From Bacilliculturomica massiliensis (GTDB lineage Bacteria; Bacillota; Clostridia; Peptostreptococcales; Anaerovoracaceae): a stretch of DNA of 64,000 nt. The notes beneath the pieces are model-generated. The model saw only the letters and a list, made by a program, of their open reading frames with translations, was not told where the DNA came from and ran no database searches. The stretch is from assembly GCF_900605495.1 (NCBI RefSeq), contig NZ_LR027599.1, forward strand, positions 1-64,000, written 5' to 3'. Position numbers and translations under genes: made by a program. Below, piece after piece: positions 49,482 through 58,669 of this stretch (position 1 is the stretch's first letter; every line of letters begins with the position of its first letter).

Positions 49482-49500
49482 CGCCTGGAAAATCCAGGCG
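49482..49500 (-). terminator. Hairpin terminator beside repeat copy B
   Basis: Perfect stem CGCCTGG/CCAGGCG (49482-49488 with 49494-49500), then ATTTTTAATAA on the minus strand. No minus-strand gene lies directly upstream; the nearest is tag, about 730 bp away. Confidence 0.7.
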
Positions 49501-49719
49501 GTAATACAGACCGTTGCTCTCAGATAGATCAAAAGGAAACGTGTCTCACTCTATGGATAATAGGAATCCGCAAAGGGTTCCGGACGAGTTGCGGCAGAGG
49601 ATCATAAGCTCCAAGTGGGGAGCTCCGATCAGACGGCCGCAAAGCAGGGAACGCCGATCGAGTTCATACTCTTGTACTGCTGAAGATCCATGACAATGGG
49701 CGAGAATAGCTAAAAATTC

Positions 49720-49866
49720 GCTGTTTCACCTAAAACAGCACGTTTTTCCGGCAGATTTTATATATTTTTCCACTCAAATAGGTGATATCTGAAAAAAAAA
49801 TCGCATTTCGCCTATTTCAGTCCGCCATTTCGGTGAAAATTGGCTTTTCTTCGCCGTTTCGCCTAT
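49720..49866. repeat. ATAGGYGAAA-type palindromic repeat, copy 2 cluster
   Basis: AAATAGGTGATAT (49776-49788) pairs with ATTTCGCCTATTT (49805-49817) around a run of nine A. Nearby are GCTGTTT...AAACAGC with an internal CACCTA (49720-49739) and further ATTTCGGTGAAA and TTTCGCCTAT motifs up to 49866. Confidence 0.6.
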
Positions 49867-49880
49867 CTGCCCTGTCCTGT

Positions 49881-50086
49881 CAAAGCGCTACGCCGGCCAA
49901 GACGTTCCATTCGCTCAAAGTGGCGCGCCGGCCGCCATGCCATTCGTCCAAGGCGCCGCTCCGGCCAAGAAGTCCCCTCAGTCAAAGCCCCGCCCCGGCC
50001 GCGACGCCCATTCGCCCAAAGCGCTACGCCGGCCGCCATGCCTTTCAGCCAAAGCGCCGCCCCGGCCGCCATACCATTCGGCCGCT
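49881..50086. repeat. GC-rich imperfect tandem repeat, six units of 33-35 bp
   Basis: Units begin CAAAGCGC or variants, continue CCGGCCGCCATGCCATTCG with many substitutions. Not CRISPR: there are no spacers. It fills the space before the tag stop codon. No coding sense supported. Confidence 0.75.
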
Positions 50087-50227
50087 GCAGGCACCCGTCC
50101 CGGCGGCCAAAATATTACCTCCGCCGATGCGCGCGGCTCCCAGGTGACCCGCCGCGCCAAAATAGTCCCCAGCTGTCCCATGCCTTTCGTTCAGATCCAG
50201 GATTTCCCTTCCGATGCTCGACCTGAA

Positions 50228-50821
50228 CTATTCCTTTCTCCTGCGCACAGTGGGATAGTTGTCCACGATTTCCCTGTATCGAAAACAATCTTCCAGATGA
50301 TCGTTGATGATCCCGCAGGCCTGCAGATGAGAGTACACGGTAATAGACCCCAGATATTTGAACCCTCGTTTTTTCAGATCCCTGCTCACCTGGTCAGAAA
50401 GCGCGTTTTTCGCCACTATCTTTCCCTTCTGATGACCGGCGTATAATATCGTCTTTCCGCCGGAAAACTTCCATATGTATTCGCTGAAGGATCCGTATTC
50501 CCGCCGGACCGCCTGAAAGCACCTGGCGTTGCTGATCACAGCCTCCACCTTGCGGCGGGATCTGATCATCCCCTCCTCATTCAGGATGCGGGCGATCTCC
50601 TCTTCACCGTATTCCGCGATCCTGTCATAGTCAAAATCGTCAAAACACCGGCGAAAGATCTCCCGTTTCTGGATCATCATATTCCAGTTCAGCCCGCACT
50701 GCATCACTTCCATCATCAGAAACTCGAATTGCTTTCGGTCGTCGTGAAGGGGCACGCCCCACTCCTGGTCGTGATAGCGCGTCATTTTTTCATTGCAAAG
50801 ACACCAACTGCAGCGTTCCAT
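50228..50821 (-). CDS. tag: DNA-3-methyladenine glycosylase I
   Basis: A 197-residue Tag protein: MERCSWCLCNEKMTRYHDQE with the zinc-binding Cys pair, WGVPLHDDRKQFEFLMMEVM, and the C-terminal His/Cys ligands (SHLQACGIINDHLEDCFRY). It removes 3-methyladenine from alkylated DNA. Full length. Confidence 0.93.
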   Translation of the reverse strand: MERCSWCLCNEKMTRYHDQEWGVPLHDDRKQFEFLMMEVMQCGLNWNMMIQKREIFRRCFDDFDYDRIAEYGEEEIARILNEEGMIRSRRKVEAVISNARCFQAVRREYGSFSEYIWKFSGGKTILYAGHQKGKIVAKNALSDQVSRDLKKRGFKYLGSITVYSHLQACGIINDHLEDCFRYREIVDNYPTVRRRKE

Positions 50822-50856
50822 TTCTTCTCAGCCTCTCTTTCTCTCGTCTTTCTGTC

Positions 50857-51063
50857 TCATCCGGCGATTATCCCTATCCGATCCATCAGGCGGCCAGCGA
50901 TGTACACGATCAGATCATCCTGCTCGATGTGCTCTTCTATATATCTGCGGGTGGCGGCCCGGAATCCTTCCAGGCCCTCAACATCGCGTATTGACGATAC
51001 AGATTCTATCCGGTTTTCCACAAAGGACGCTGTATCTTCCTGACCTGCTCTGCGGTATTCCAT
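50857..51063 (-). pseudogene. Truncated GNAT acetyltransferase (N-terminal remnant)
   Basis: A 68-residue frame beginning MEYRRAGQEDTASFVENRIE, with the N-terminal GNAT pattern through EEHIEQDDLIVYIAGR, then stopping before the acetyl-CoA-binding motif (R/Q-x-x-G-x-G/A). AGGAGG precedes ATG. The enzyme would normally be about twice as long, so it is likely degenerate. Confidence 0.65.
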
Positions 51064-51078
51064 CGTTCTCCTCCTTTG

Positions 51079-51154
51079 CCGCCTGCGCACGACTGACCAT
51101 ACCTTGCCGCCTGCGCACGACTGACCATGTTCGGCCGCCTGCGCCCGTCATCAC
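51079..51154. repeat. Tandem repeat, 28-bp unit, 2.7 copies
   Basis: CCGCCTGCGCACGACTGACC repeated at 51079 and 51107 and partly at 51135. It separates the DUF3795 stop from the truncated GNAT gene. Confidence 0.85.
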
Positions 51155-51702
51155 TTTTTCTTCGGTTTCTTTTTCAGCTTCAGTTCAATTCCCCGGACTG
51201 CCGCCGCATCCTGCAGCGCCTGGACCGCCGCCGCGGCCATTTCTTTTACCGTGGTCCCCTCCGGCGCCAGGGACTCCATCCTCTCCACAGCGGCCCGAAG
51301 CTCCTGGATCTCCAGAAGATTTACAGCCGTGCAGTAAAAGCTCTTTCGCCGCCCGTCGTTGCAGCGTTCCAGCAGATGCCGCAGTATGACCGATTTTTCC
51401 TCCAGTTCAGCCAGATAGCCCTCCAGACCGATCTTCTCAGCCCGTGCAAAGTTTTTCAGCTGGTTGTGAGGCAGGAAAGAATCGAATTGGTCGATCCCAA
51501 CGTATTTTTCGCAAGGGTGTTCGCCGCACTGAAAACAGTACGCGATCCCAGCCCTCTTCATGCTGCACCTGGCGATGGAGCAGGACTGATTGCCCTCTCC
51601 GCCGCCGCAGCCGGGACAGTAACCGCCCAGCTTCATGGGACACAGGGCGCAGTTCAGCCCGCAGAGGGAAAAGTTCAGGTCCTTTCTCGAAAAATCTTTC
51701 AT
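51151..51702 (-). CDS. DUF3795 cysteine-rich protein
   Basis: A 183-residue protein with many N-terminal cysteines (LCGLNCALCPMKLGGYCPGC; SCSIARCSMKRAGIAYCFQC), the DUF3795 pattern thought to bind zinc, followed by a helical region and a Lys-rich tail (KLKKKPKKK). Function unknown. ATG at 51702 follows GGGAG. Last codons run into the tandem repeat. Confidence 0.85.
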   Translation of the reverse strand: MKDFSRKDLNFSLCGLNCALCPMKLGGYCPGCGGGEGNQSCSIARCSMKRAGIAYCFQCGEHPCEKYVGIDQFDSFLPHNQLKNFARAEKIGLEGYLAELEEKSVILRHLLERCNDGRRKSFYCTAVNLLEIQELRAAVERMESLAPEGTTVKEMAAAAVQALQDAAAVRGIELKLKKKPKKK

Positions 51703-51924
51703 CTGTATATCTCCCATTTTTGATCCGTTGAATCCGAAGACCTCATTCCGCGGCTCACTGAGTCTCGGCAGATTTCTCCGTCCCCCCGTACCAGCGCCCC
51801 CACGGCGACCCTGCAGTCACCCTGCCGGGTCTTCCCTCGCCCACGACCGTATTGCTCCGGTCCCGATATGGTGTCGGCGATCCCACCGAAAAGGTAAACG
51901 GCGGCAATCGGCCCGGTTCCATAT

Positions 51925-53348
51925 TCAGATGATAAAGGCGCTGCTATCCGGGCTTTTCTGATTTTCTGCGATCAACGCTTTCACTATGCCAAGACCGCGC
52001 TCCAGTTCATCCGTGGATACGGGCGAACAGGTGGCGATCCGCACGGCGTCTGCGTCGTATTTCCGGCGGCAAATCGGTCCGAACACAAAATGCGCACCCC
52101 CTGAAGTTTCGCCTGCGCCTCAAGGGGATATCCGCCGCAGTCTCGGGGCAGCGGAAGCCACTGAAAAAAGCTGCGGCCGCTGACTTCAGCGCCCGTTGGG
52201 CCGCCGGCAGCGTTCATCGGAAAGAACCTGTGAAAGATCCGGTTCCGCTCTTCCGACATTTCCCTCTTTCTGCGGATGATCTCCCACGCCGCGCCGCAGC
52301 TGATCAGCCGGCTGGCCAATTCTGCGTTCAGCAGCGGAATTTTCAGATTGATATTGTTGGCCGTATTCAGAAACGCCTTACGGTAACTGCTGGGGATCAC
52401 CACGTAGGCGATTCGCAGCCCTGCGGAAAGGGATTTCGACAAGCCGTGAACGTACACGGCGCGCTCCGGCAGCAGCGATGCGAGAGGTGCGGTACTGTCA
52501 TCTGATAAAAAACCGTAAGTATCGTCCTCGATCAGGATCAGTTTCCGTTCTCGGATTACTCCCGCGATTTCTTTCCGCCGTTTCGGACTCATGGCGATTC
52601 CTGTGGGATTACAGCAGGAAGGCATGAGGAATATCCCCTTTGCATCGCACTGCCTGCACTGTCGTTCCAGCAGATCCGGCCGCATGCCGCCGATGTCCGC
52701 CCCCACGGAGACAAGCTGTATACGCAGCTGTCTGGCCAGACTGATGAAGTTAGGATATGTAAACTCGTCCGTGATCACCTTATCTCCCGCCTCAAACAGC
52801 GTCATCAGCGAAATAGCCAGCGCGTTCTGCGTGCCGGCGGTAAGAACGATATCGTCAGTCCTGGCGTTCATGCCAAAACCGGCCAGCCACTTCTCAGCAA
52901 CGCTTCTGTGGTATGCGTTTCCCAGCGTGAGATCGAATTCAAACAATTTGTCGGAATTGTGGGACCTGAGCATCTCCCCGGCTGCGTCGGCCACGATCTG
53001 ATTGCAGCAATAATACGGTCTTATGACTCCCAGCTCGATGTATTCGTCCGATCCTGCCGAAGGCTCAGGCAGCGTAGCCCTGGGCGAAACGAAGGTTCCC
53101 CGGCCCACGATCGCATAGATCAGGCCTTTTCGCTCGCAAAGTCTGAACGCCCGGGTGATCGTGCTTAAATTCACGTCGAGATAGTCCGCCAGTTCTCTCT
53201 GGGGAGGCAGCTTTGTGCCCGGGCGAAGCCTGCCCTCCGCAATATCCCGCTCCAAATTTTCCGCAAGGGAACGATAGACAGGCGATCTGAGCTTCGATCT
53301 CTCCGGTCTCCACGACATGGGATAATTCTCAAAGGAATTGATCGGCAA
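51925..53348 (-). pseudogene. MocR/GntR-type PLP-binding regulator, frameshifted near the C-terminus
   Basis: GntR winged helix (RPGTKLPPQRELADYLDVNL) followed by an aminotransferase-fold domain with ITDEFTYPNFISLARQLRIQ and the PLP-lysine in YVHGLSKSLSAGLR. The frame ends at 51984 with an aberrant tail (after KLQGV). In the alternative frame the sequence continues as HFVFGPICRRKYDADAVRIA and ends near 51925, the expected length and content. One base missing in the C5 run (52097-52101) explains it. TTG start at 53348 follows AGGGGGG; ATG at 53318 is possible. It faces the acetyltransferase gene and probably regulates it. Confidence 0.8.
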
Positions 53349-53376
53349 AATTTTTCCCCCCTAGAAATTGTCTTGC

Positions 53377-53447
53377 ATACAATTCTACTGTTGAAACCAC
53401 ACAAAGTCAATGTTAACGTAATATTGTACGCATTGTATGTATTGTTT
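53377..53447. promoter_or_regulatory. Putative MocR binding region between regulator and acetyltransferase
   Basis: ATTGTAC (53423), ATTGTAT (53432) and ATTGTTT (53441) repeat at 9-bp intervals, with an inverted ATACAAT at 53377. Direct repeats of this kind between divergent genes are typical for MocR regulators. Confidence 0.5.
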
Positions 53448-53487
53448 CGCCGGCGCGAGAAGCCAGCTTATGAAAGGAAAACATAAA

Positions 53488-54093
53488 ATGAGTGAAGAGG
53501 ACAGAATCTTTGCGGGAAAATTGTTTGACGCACAGAGACCGGAACTGAAAAATCTCAAGCATAAGGCTCACATCCTGTGTCAGGAATACAACAGTCTTGA
53601 CGAATACGACGGCCGGCGGTCTCTGATCATCAGAGACCTGATGGGAGAGATCGGAACCGGTTTCTATCTGCAGGGACCGATCCAGGTAAACTACGGCTGC
53701 CATACGACCGTGGGCGATCACTTTTTCGCCAATTTCAACCTGACTATCATGGACGACGGAAAGATCACCATCGGCGATCACGTCATGCTGGGACCCAATG
53801 TCTCTCTGATGGCCACTTCTCATCCGCTGCTGGCCCTGGAACGGTGCGCCATGAAATATCCCGACGGCCATGTGTCCGTTTCCGAATATGCCCCTGAGAT
53901 CATTATAGAGGATTACGTCTGGATCGCCTGCAACGTAGTGGTATGCGGCGGCGTCCGGATCGGAAAGGGCGCGGTGATCGGAGCAGGCAGCGTTGTGGTG
54001 AAGGATATTCCCGCCAACTATCTCGCCTATGGAAATCCGTGCCGCCCGGTGCGGCCCATCACTGAAAAAGATTCAAAAATGCATCTTCTGTAA
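53488..54093 (+). CDS. Maltose/galactoside O-acetyltransferase-like hexapeptide enzyme
   Basis: A 201-residue left-handed beta-helix acetyltransferase (LacA/Maa type): N-terminal MSEEDRIFAGKLFDAQRPEL, hexapeptide repeats, catalytic His in LMATSHPLL, GAGSVVVKDIPANYLAYGNP at the C-terminus. Transfers acetyl from acetyl-CoA to sugar hydroxyls. ATG at 53488 follows GAAAGG. Divergent from the MocR gene. Confidence 0.88.
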   Translation: MSEEDRIFAGKLFDAQRPELKNLKHKAHILCQEYNSLDEYDGRRSLIIRDLMGEIGTGFYLQGPIQVNYGCHTTVGDHFFANFNLTIMDDGKITIGDHVMLGPNVSLMATSHPLLALERCAMKYPDGHVSVSEYAPEIIIEDYVWIACNVVVCGGVRIGKGAVIGAGSVVVKDIPANYLAYGNPCRPVRPITEKDSKMHLL

Positions 54094-54222
54094 GCGATAT
54101 CATCGCCTGCGCTCCAGGTCTGGGAATCCAGCAGCAGACGCAGACCGCCGCGTAAATGAAAGGCTTGCCGGTCCACTGCGGATCTCCAGGAGATGTGTTA
54201 AGAGTTCCAGCGGCCCATCGTA

Positions 54223-54257
54223 CCGCAGAACACATTTTCACTGTGCTCTGCGGTTTT
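54223..54257 (+). terminator. Terminator of the acetyltransferase gene
   Basis: CCGCAGAACACA (54223-54234) with TGTGCTCTGCGG (54242-54253), one mismatch, followed by TTTTTCTTTG. The 54094-54222 spacer before it shows nothing else. Confidence 0.8.
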
Positions 54258-54281
54258 TCTTTGTCTTTTTTCTAAATAGAG

Positions 54282-54338
54282 TGTACAAATACTCTTTCTC
54301 AATTTATAATAGAAACGCGAAGTTAGGTCTGACTAACT
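54282..54338 (+). promoter_or_regulatory. feoAB promoter with DtxR/IdeR-like operator
   Basis: TGTACA (54282-54287), 17 bp, TATAAT (54305-54310), then palindrome AGTTAG-N6-CTAACT (54321-54338), matching iron-dependent DtxR-family boxes. A 200-bp leader follows with a weak hairpin near 54476-54494 and no gene. Confidence 0.7.
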
Positions 54339-54547
54339 CAAAATTTCTCCGCGGAGCAGATGCGAAAATGTCTTCCTCCGGCGGAATCGATTCAAATATA
54401 AACCTATCTTCGGCGGACGGGGATGCACATCCCTGAACAGCTCAAATTTCAGCGTTGACACACATCAACGGCCAGAGGCAGACCCGCCGTCTGGAAACCG
54501 TGAGCTCTGGAGAGCCGAAGGCAGATCATTATACAAAGAAATGAGGG

Positions 54548-54793
54548 ATGAGTGTGACATTGGCAGAAGGAAATGTGGGACAGGTATATACGGTACTGAA
54601 CTCGGCGCTTCCGCAGCAGGTGGAAAAAAGAATGGAAGCTTTGGGCATGACCCGGGGCTCACAGCTCAGGGTGCTGCACAAAAAAAACAGCGGCACTCTC
54701 GTAATTTTGCTGCGCGGCACCCGGTTCGCCGTAGGCAGAGGACTCACGTCTAATATTCAGGTCAAGGAGGCGTCGGAATGGAAAACGAAATGA
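54548..54793 (+). CDS. feoA: Ferrous iron transport protein A
   Basis: An 81-residue SH3-like protein (MSVTLAEGNVGQVYTVLNSA; KRMEALGMTRGSQLRVLHKK), the FeoA pattern, with ending ASEWKTK overlapping the start of FeoB by 16 bases. Accessory to the FeoB permease. Confidence 0.88.
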   Translation: MSVTLAEGNVGQVYTVLNSALPQQVEKRMEALGMTRGSQLRVLHKKNSGTLVILLRGTRFAVGRGLTSNIQVKEASEWKTK

Positions 54794-56817
54794 CGGTAGG
54801 GTTTATCGGTAACCCCAACTGCGGAAAAACGACATTGTTCAACGCCTTCACAGGCGCCAATCTGAAAGTCGCCAACTGGCCGGGCGTCACGGTGGAGAAG
54901 GTGGAAGGCGCAATGAAATATCACGACAACATCTTCAAGCTGGTGGACCTACCCGGCACCTACAGCCTGACCTCTTACACCATGGAGGAACAGGTGTCCC
55001 GGCAGTATATCCTCAGCGACGATGTGGACGTGATCGTGGATGTGGCAGACGCTTCTTCTCTGGAGCGCAACCTCTACCTGACCCTTCAGCTGCTGGAGCT
55101 TGGAAAGCCCGTGGTCGTAGCGCTGAATATGATGGACGTAGTGGCAAAAAGAGGCATGGAGATCGACCTGCACCGGCTGCCGGAAATGCTGGGCGTTCCG
55201 GTGATCCCGGTTTCCGCCCAGAAGCGCAAGGGTCTTGACATACTGCTCCACACCATCGCACATCACCGCGACACCAGTCAGGCGGACCGGCTGATCCACC
55301 ATCATTCTTCCGACCATTCAAAAAAACACGAACAGCACGCCATGGTCTACAGCGATGGGCTGGAAGACAAGATCGACATCGTTTCCGAGGAGCTGAACAA
55401 AAAATATCCCGGTATCAAAAATCCCCGCTGGCACGCCATAAAGCTGCTGGAGCAGGATCACGAGATCATGGAAAGCTATCCCGTCGATCTCCCGCAGGTG
55501 CTGGACCGCAGCTACGAGAGCGATATCATCAATGAGAAATACGATTTTATCGAGGAGATCATCGGCGAGACTCTGGTAAACAAAGAAAAGCAGGCGGCGC
55601 TCACAGACAAGGCCGACGATCTGCTTCTGAACAATTGGCTGGGGATCCCCCTCTTTCTGGCGATCATGGCCATGGTGTTCGTACTCACCTTCACTCTGGG
55701 CGACTGGATCAAAGGATATTTTGAAATACTGATCGGCTGGATCTCCGACGGCACGGCGGCCGGGCTCAGCGCCGTACACGCGGGCCCCATGCTGACAGCG
55801 CTGACAACGGACGGCATTATCGCCGGAGTGGGCGGGATCCTGTCCTTCCTCCCCAATATTGCCATCCTGTTTCTGGCTCTGGCCTTTCTGGAGGACAGCG
55901 GCTACATGGCCCGGGTAGCCTATGTGATGAACAGCGTCATGGGAAAAATGGGACTTTCCGGCCGGGCGTTCATCCCCATGATCCTGGGTTTCGGCTGCAC
56001 CGTCCCCGCGCTGATGGCCTCCCGGGTACTGGAGAATCCCAAAGACCGGCGGCGCGTCATGCTGATCACCCCGTTCATGTCATGCAGCGCCCGGCTTCCG
56101 ATCTACATTTTGTTCTCCGACCTGTTCTTCGCAGAACACGCCATGATCGCCGCCTACTCCATGTACCTGATCGGCATCGCCGTGGCCATGATCGTAGCTC
56201 TGGTACTGAACTGGCGGGACAAACAGCGGTCGAAAGACATGCTGCTGATCGAACTGCCGGAATATAAAATGCCCAGCGCCCGCACCGTATTCATTTACGT
56301 GTGGGAAAAGGTGCGCGATTATCTGACGAAAGCCGGCACGACTATTTTCGTAGCCTCCGTCATCATCTGGTTTCTGCTGAACTTCGGCTTCCAGGGCTAC
56401 ACCGACGACATGACCGCCAGCTTCGGCGCAAAACTCGGTACGCTTTTGATCCCTGTGCTGGCCCCGGTGGGGCTGGGTTTCTGGCAGGTGGTAGTCGCTC
56501 TGATCGCAGGGATCTCTGCCAAAGAAGTCGTGGTATCCAGCTTCATCGTGCTGTTTGGCATGCAGACCGTTGGAAGTGCCGGAGACCTGTCCGCGCTGCA
56601 CGCCTCCCTGGCAGGCATCGGTTTCGGGCCGTTGAACGCTTTCTGTATGATGCTGTTCTGCCTGCTGTACATCCCCTGCGCGGCCACCCTGGCCACCTTT
56701 AAAAAGGAAACGAACAGCGTGAGAAGTATGTTTCAGGTAGCCCTTTTCCAGCTGGCAACCGCCTGGGTCGTCACCTTCACCGTGTACCAGACGGCGTCGC
56801 TTATCCTGGGAATGTAG
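54778..56817 (+). CDS. feoB: Ferrous iron transporter FeoB
   Basis: A 679-residue protein: N-terminal G domain (GNPNCGKTTLFNAFTG, NWPGVTVEK, VDLPGTYSL, NMMDV), a middle helical region, and permease with Gate motifs (FIPMILGFGCTVPALMASR, PFMSCSARLPIY). Imports Fe2+. A His-rich insert (ADRLIHHHSSDHSKKHEQHA) follows the G domain. Confidence 0.95.
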   Translation: MENEMTVGFIGNPNCGKTTLFNAFTGANLKVANWPGVTVEKVEGAMKYHDNIFKLVDLPGTYSLTSYTMEEQVSRQYILSDDVDVIVDVADASSLERNLYLTLQLLELGKPVVVALNMMDVVAKRGMEIDLHRLPEMLGVPVIPVSAQKRKGLDILLHTIAHHRDTSQADRLIHHHSSDHSKKHEQHAMVYSDGLEDKIDIVSEELNKKYPGIKNPRWHAIKLLEQDHEIMESYPVDLPQVLDRSYESDIINEKYDFIEEIIGETLVNKEKQAALTDKADDLLLNNWLGIPLFLAIMAMVFVLTFTLGDWIKGYFEILIGWISDGTAAGLSAVHAGPMLTALTTDGIIAGVGGILSFLPNIAILFLALAFLEDSGYMARVAYVMNSVMGKMGLSGRAFIPMILGFGCTVPALMASRVLENPKDRRRVMLITPFMSCSARLPIYILFSDLFFAEHAMIAAYSMYLIGIAVAMIVALVLNWRDKQRSKDMLLIELPEYKMPSARTVFIYVWEKVRDYLTKAGTTIFVASVIIWFLLNFGFQGYTDDMTASFGAKLGTLLIPVLAPVGLGFWQVVVALIAGISAKEVVVSSFIVLFGMQTVGSAGDLSALHASLAGIGFGPLNAFCMMLFCLLYIPCAATLATFKKETNSVRSMFQVALFQLATAWVVTFTVYQTASLILGM

Positions 56818-56862
56818 CGGGCAACGACGGCGTAATAAGTTGATAAAATCAAAGATAGAGAA

Positions 56863-56898
56863 GGAGCAGAGAAACCCCACCGTTTCCCTGCTCCTTTT
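56863..56898 (+). terminator. Terminator of feoAB
   Basis: GGAGCAGAGAAAC (56863-56875) with GTTTCCCTGCTCC (56882-56894), one mismatch, then TTTTCT. Confidence 0.85.
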
Positions 56899-57684
56899 CT
56901 GATCCCGCGCTTACCGTGAAAAACTGACGACGCCTGTATGTCCCCCACATGCCGCCGGCAGGTTCCTGTCCGCCTCCGGCGCCCAAACCGGTGCTGCCGT
57001 CAGGTCAGCCGGTCCTCTCCGGTAGAATTGCCGCCAAAGCCGGGCAGACCGCCAGCGCTCCGCCAGTCTGCCGCCACTGCGATGCAGATGCTATAAAATG
57101 TGCACAAAACAGTGCGGCAGCCTGCACTGCAATGACCGGAAAACCCGCCGCCCCGCCTTTCCGATGACGTTCACCGTTCTTGCTTAATTTAACAATGAAT
57201 CCTTTTCGATCCGCTTCGCAATGCTGCCCGCAAAATAAAATAGGCGAAAACAGAAAAAAATTAACGTTTTCGCCTATATTCCCGCTTTTTCAGCTGTTTT
57301 AGCAGCTGATTTTCTTCAAATATAGGGGAATCTCAAGTTTTTTCCTGCATTTCGCCGAAAAGATCTCCTGATATCGGGGAAATGTGAAAAAAATCATGAT
57401 TATCACCTATTTCCAATACATGGTTTCACAGTCGGCGCTGACGGCCCGGCCATATTCCATCGTTCCTTCAAACTGGCATTCAAACTGGCCTTCAGACCAG
57501 CTTTCGTACTGGCCTTTAAACGCCCCTTTGGGCTGCCCGAAGCACTGCCCGTGGCATTGCGCGCCGCACCGCCCATCACCCCGCCGCACCTTCCGCACTG
57601 CCCGTCAGAGACTTACCCGTCGTGCTTAACCTTTCATCGGGCTGCCGCACTTCCCTTACGGCCGGAGCTCTGCCCCGCGGCCCC
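56899..57684. other. Long intergenic stretch without genes; ATAGGYGAAA hairpins and tandem repeats
   Basis: ATAGGCGAAAAC (57240-57251) pairs perfectly with GTTTTCGCCTAT (57266-57277) across a poly-A loop. A second element lies at 57375-57412 (GGGGAAATGTGAAAAAAATC then ATCACCTATTT). Next to it is a 12-bp-like repeat (TTCAAACTGGC variants, about 57463-57525) and GC-rich sequence up to the nagB stop. No gene is supported. Confidence 0.6.
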
Positions 57685-58416
57685 CTATCCGCGGATCTCC
57701 GCCAGCGCATCCGCATCCGCCACTACCGTCAGGCGCGGATGCATCTGCAGGATCGATCCCGGTATGGCTGGGATCACTGGTCCAAACAGCACTTCCTTCA
57801 GTATGCGGGCCTTTCTCTGCCCGCTGACGCAAAGCAGGATCCGTCTCGCCTGCATAATGCGCTTAACACCCATCGTGACGGCCTGCTTCGGCACATCTTC
57901 CTCAGAGGAGAAGAATCTGGCGTTGGCCGCCCGCGTGCTCTCGCTGAGCTCCACCACATGGGTCATCTGGGCGAAGGACTGATGGGGCTCGTTGAAACCG
58001 ATATGTCCGTTTTCCCCCAGTCCCAAAAGCTGCATGTCGATACCTCCCAACTGCTGGATCAGTTCTTCGTAATGCAGGCACTCCGCCGTCAGGTCTGCGG
58101 CCGTCCCGTCCGGCAGATGGCATCTCCGCGGGTCGATATTGATATGCCGGAACAAATTTGTGTTCATATAATAGCCATAGCTGTTGGGGTCCTCAGACGA
58201 AAGTCCGGCATACTCGTCCAGATTTACTGTGGACACCGCTGAAAAGTCGATGTCTCCCTTGTTATACCATTGGATCAGCTGTTCGTAGATCCCAAGGACC
58301 GTGCTGCCCGTGGCCAGTCCCAGAACGCAGTTTTCCTTCAGAATGACCTGAGCGGACAGAAAATTCGCCGCCTTTCTGCTCATATCTCTGTAATCCGTTG
58401 CCCTGATAATTTTCAT
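57685..58416 (-). CDS. nagB: Glucosamine-6-phosphate deaminase
   Basis: A 243-residue enzyme (MKIIRATDYRDMSRKAANFL; GLATGSTVLGIYEQLI; VNLDEYAGLS; GLGENGHIGFNEP), converting GlcN6P to Fru6P and ammonia. ATG at 58416; a longer GC-rich open frame upstream is not coding. Separated from the next upstream operon by a terminator. Confidence 0.95.
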   Translation of the reverse strand: MKIIRATDYRDMSRKAANFLSAQVILKENCVLGLATGSTVLGIYEQLIQWYNKGDIDFSAVSTVNLDEYAGLSSEDPNSYGYYMNTNLFRHINIDPRRCHLPDGTAADLTAECLHYEELIQQLGGIDMQLLGLGENGHIGFNEPHQSFAQMTHVVELSESTRAANARFFSSEEDVPKQAVTMGVKRIMQARRILLCVSGQRKARILKEVLFGPVIPAIPGSILQMHPRLTVVADADALAEIRG

Positions 58417-58575
58417 GTCGTTTCCATCCCTGTTCAAATATTTTATGTTCCATCCAGGATCCGCTGCGGCCGTCAACTCAGGCCGGCTCCGGCGCCCAGC
58501 TGGGCCGCAGTCAGCGCGGAGCTCTGCAAAAGCTGGACCGAGGGCCCCGCGGAGCCCCCGCAAAACGGAACGCTG

Positions 58576-58599
58576 TAAAACGGGGGCCGCAGGCCCCGT
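58576..58599 (-). terminator. Terminator of the aminotransferase operon
   Basis: Hairpin ACGGGGGCC/GGCCCCGT (58580-58599), TTTTAC on the minus strand, between the aminotransferase and nagB. Confidence 0.65.
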
Positions 58600-58669
58600 T
58601 AAGCGCCTTGCGGTCCCCGTCTTTTCCATCCTATTTATTGATCTCCGACTCTGTCCGAAAATTTTTTAT

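Noticed and set aside
49881-50086. Possible CRISPR array because of regular 33-35 bp units
   Set aside because: The units abut each other with no unique spacers, they diverge from unit to unit, and no cas genes are nearby.
58417-58629. N-terminal extension of nagB
   Set aside because: GC-rich spacer, low complexity, no family match, and a ribosome site with the standard NagB start exists at 58416.
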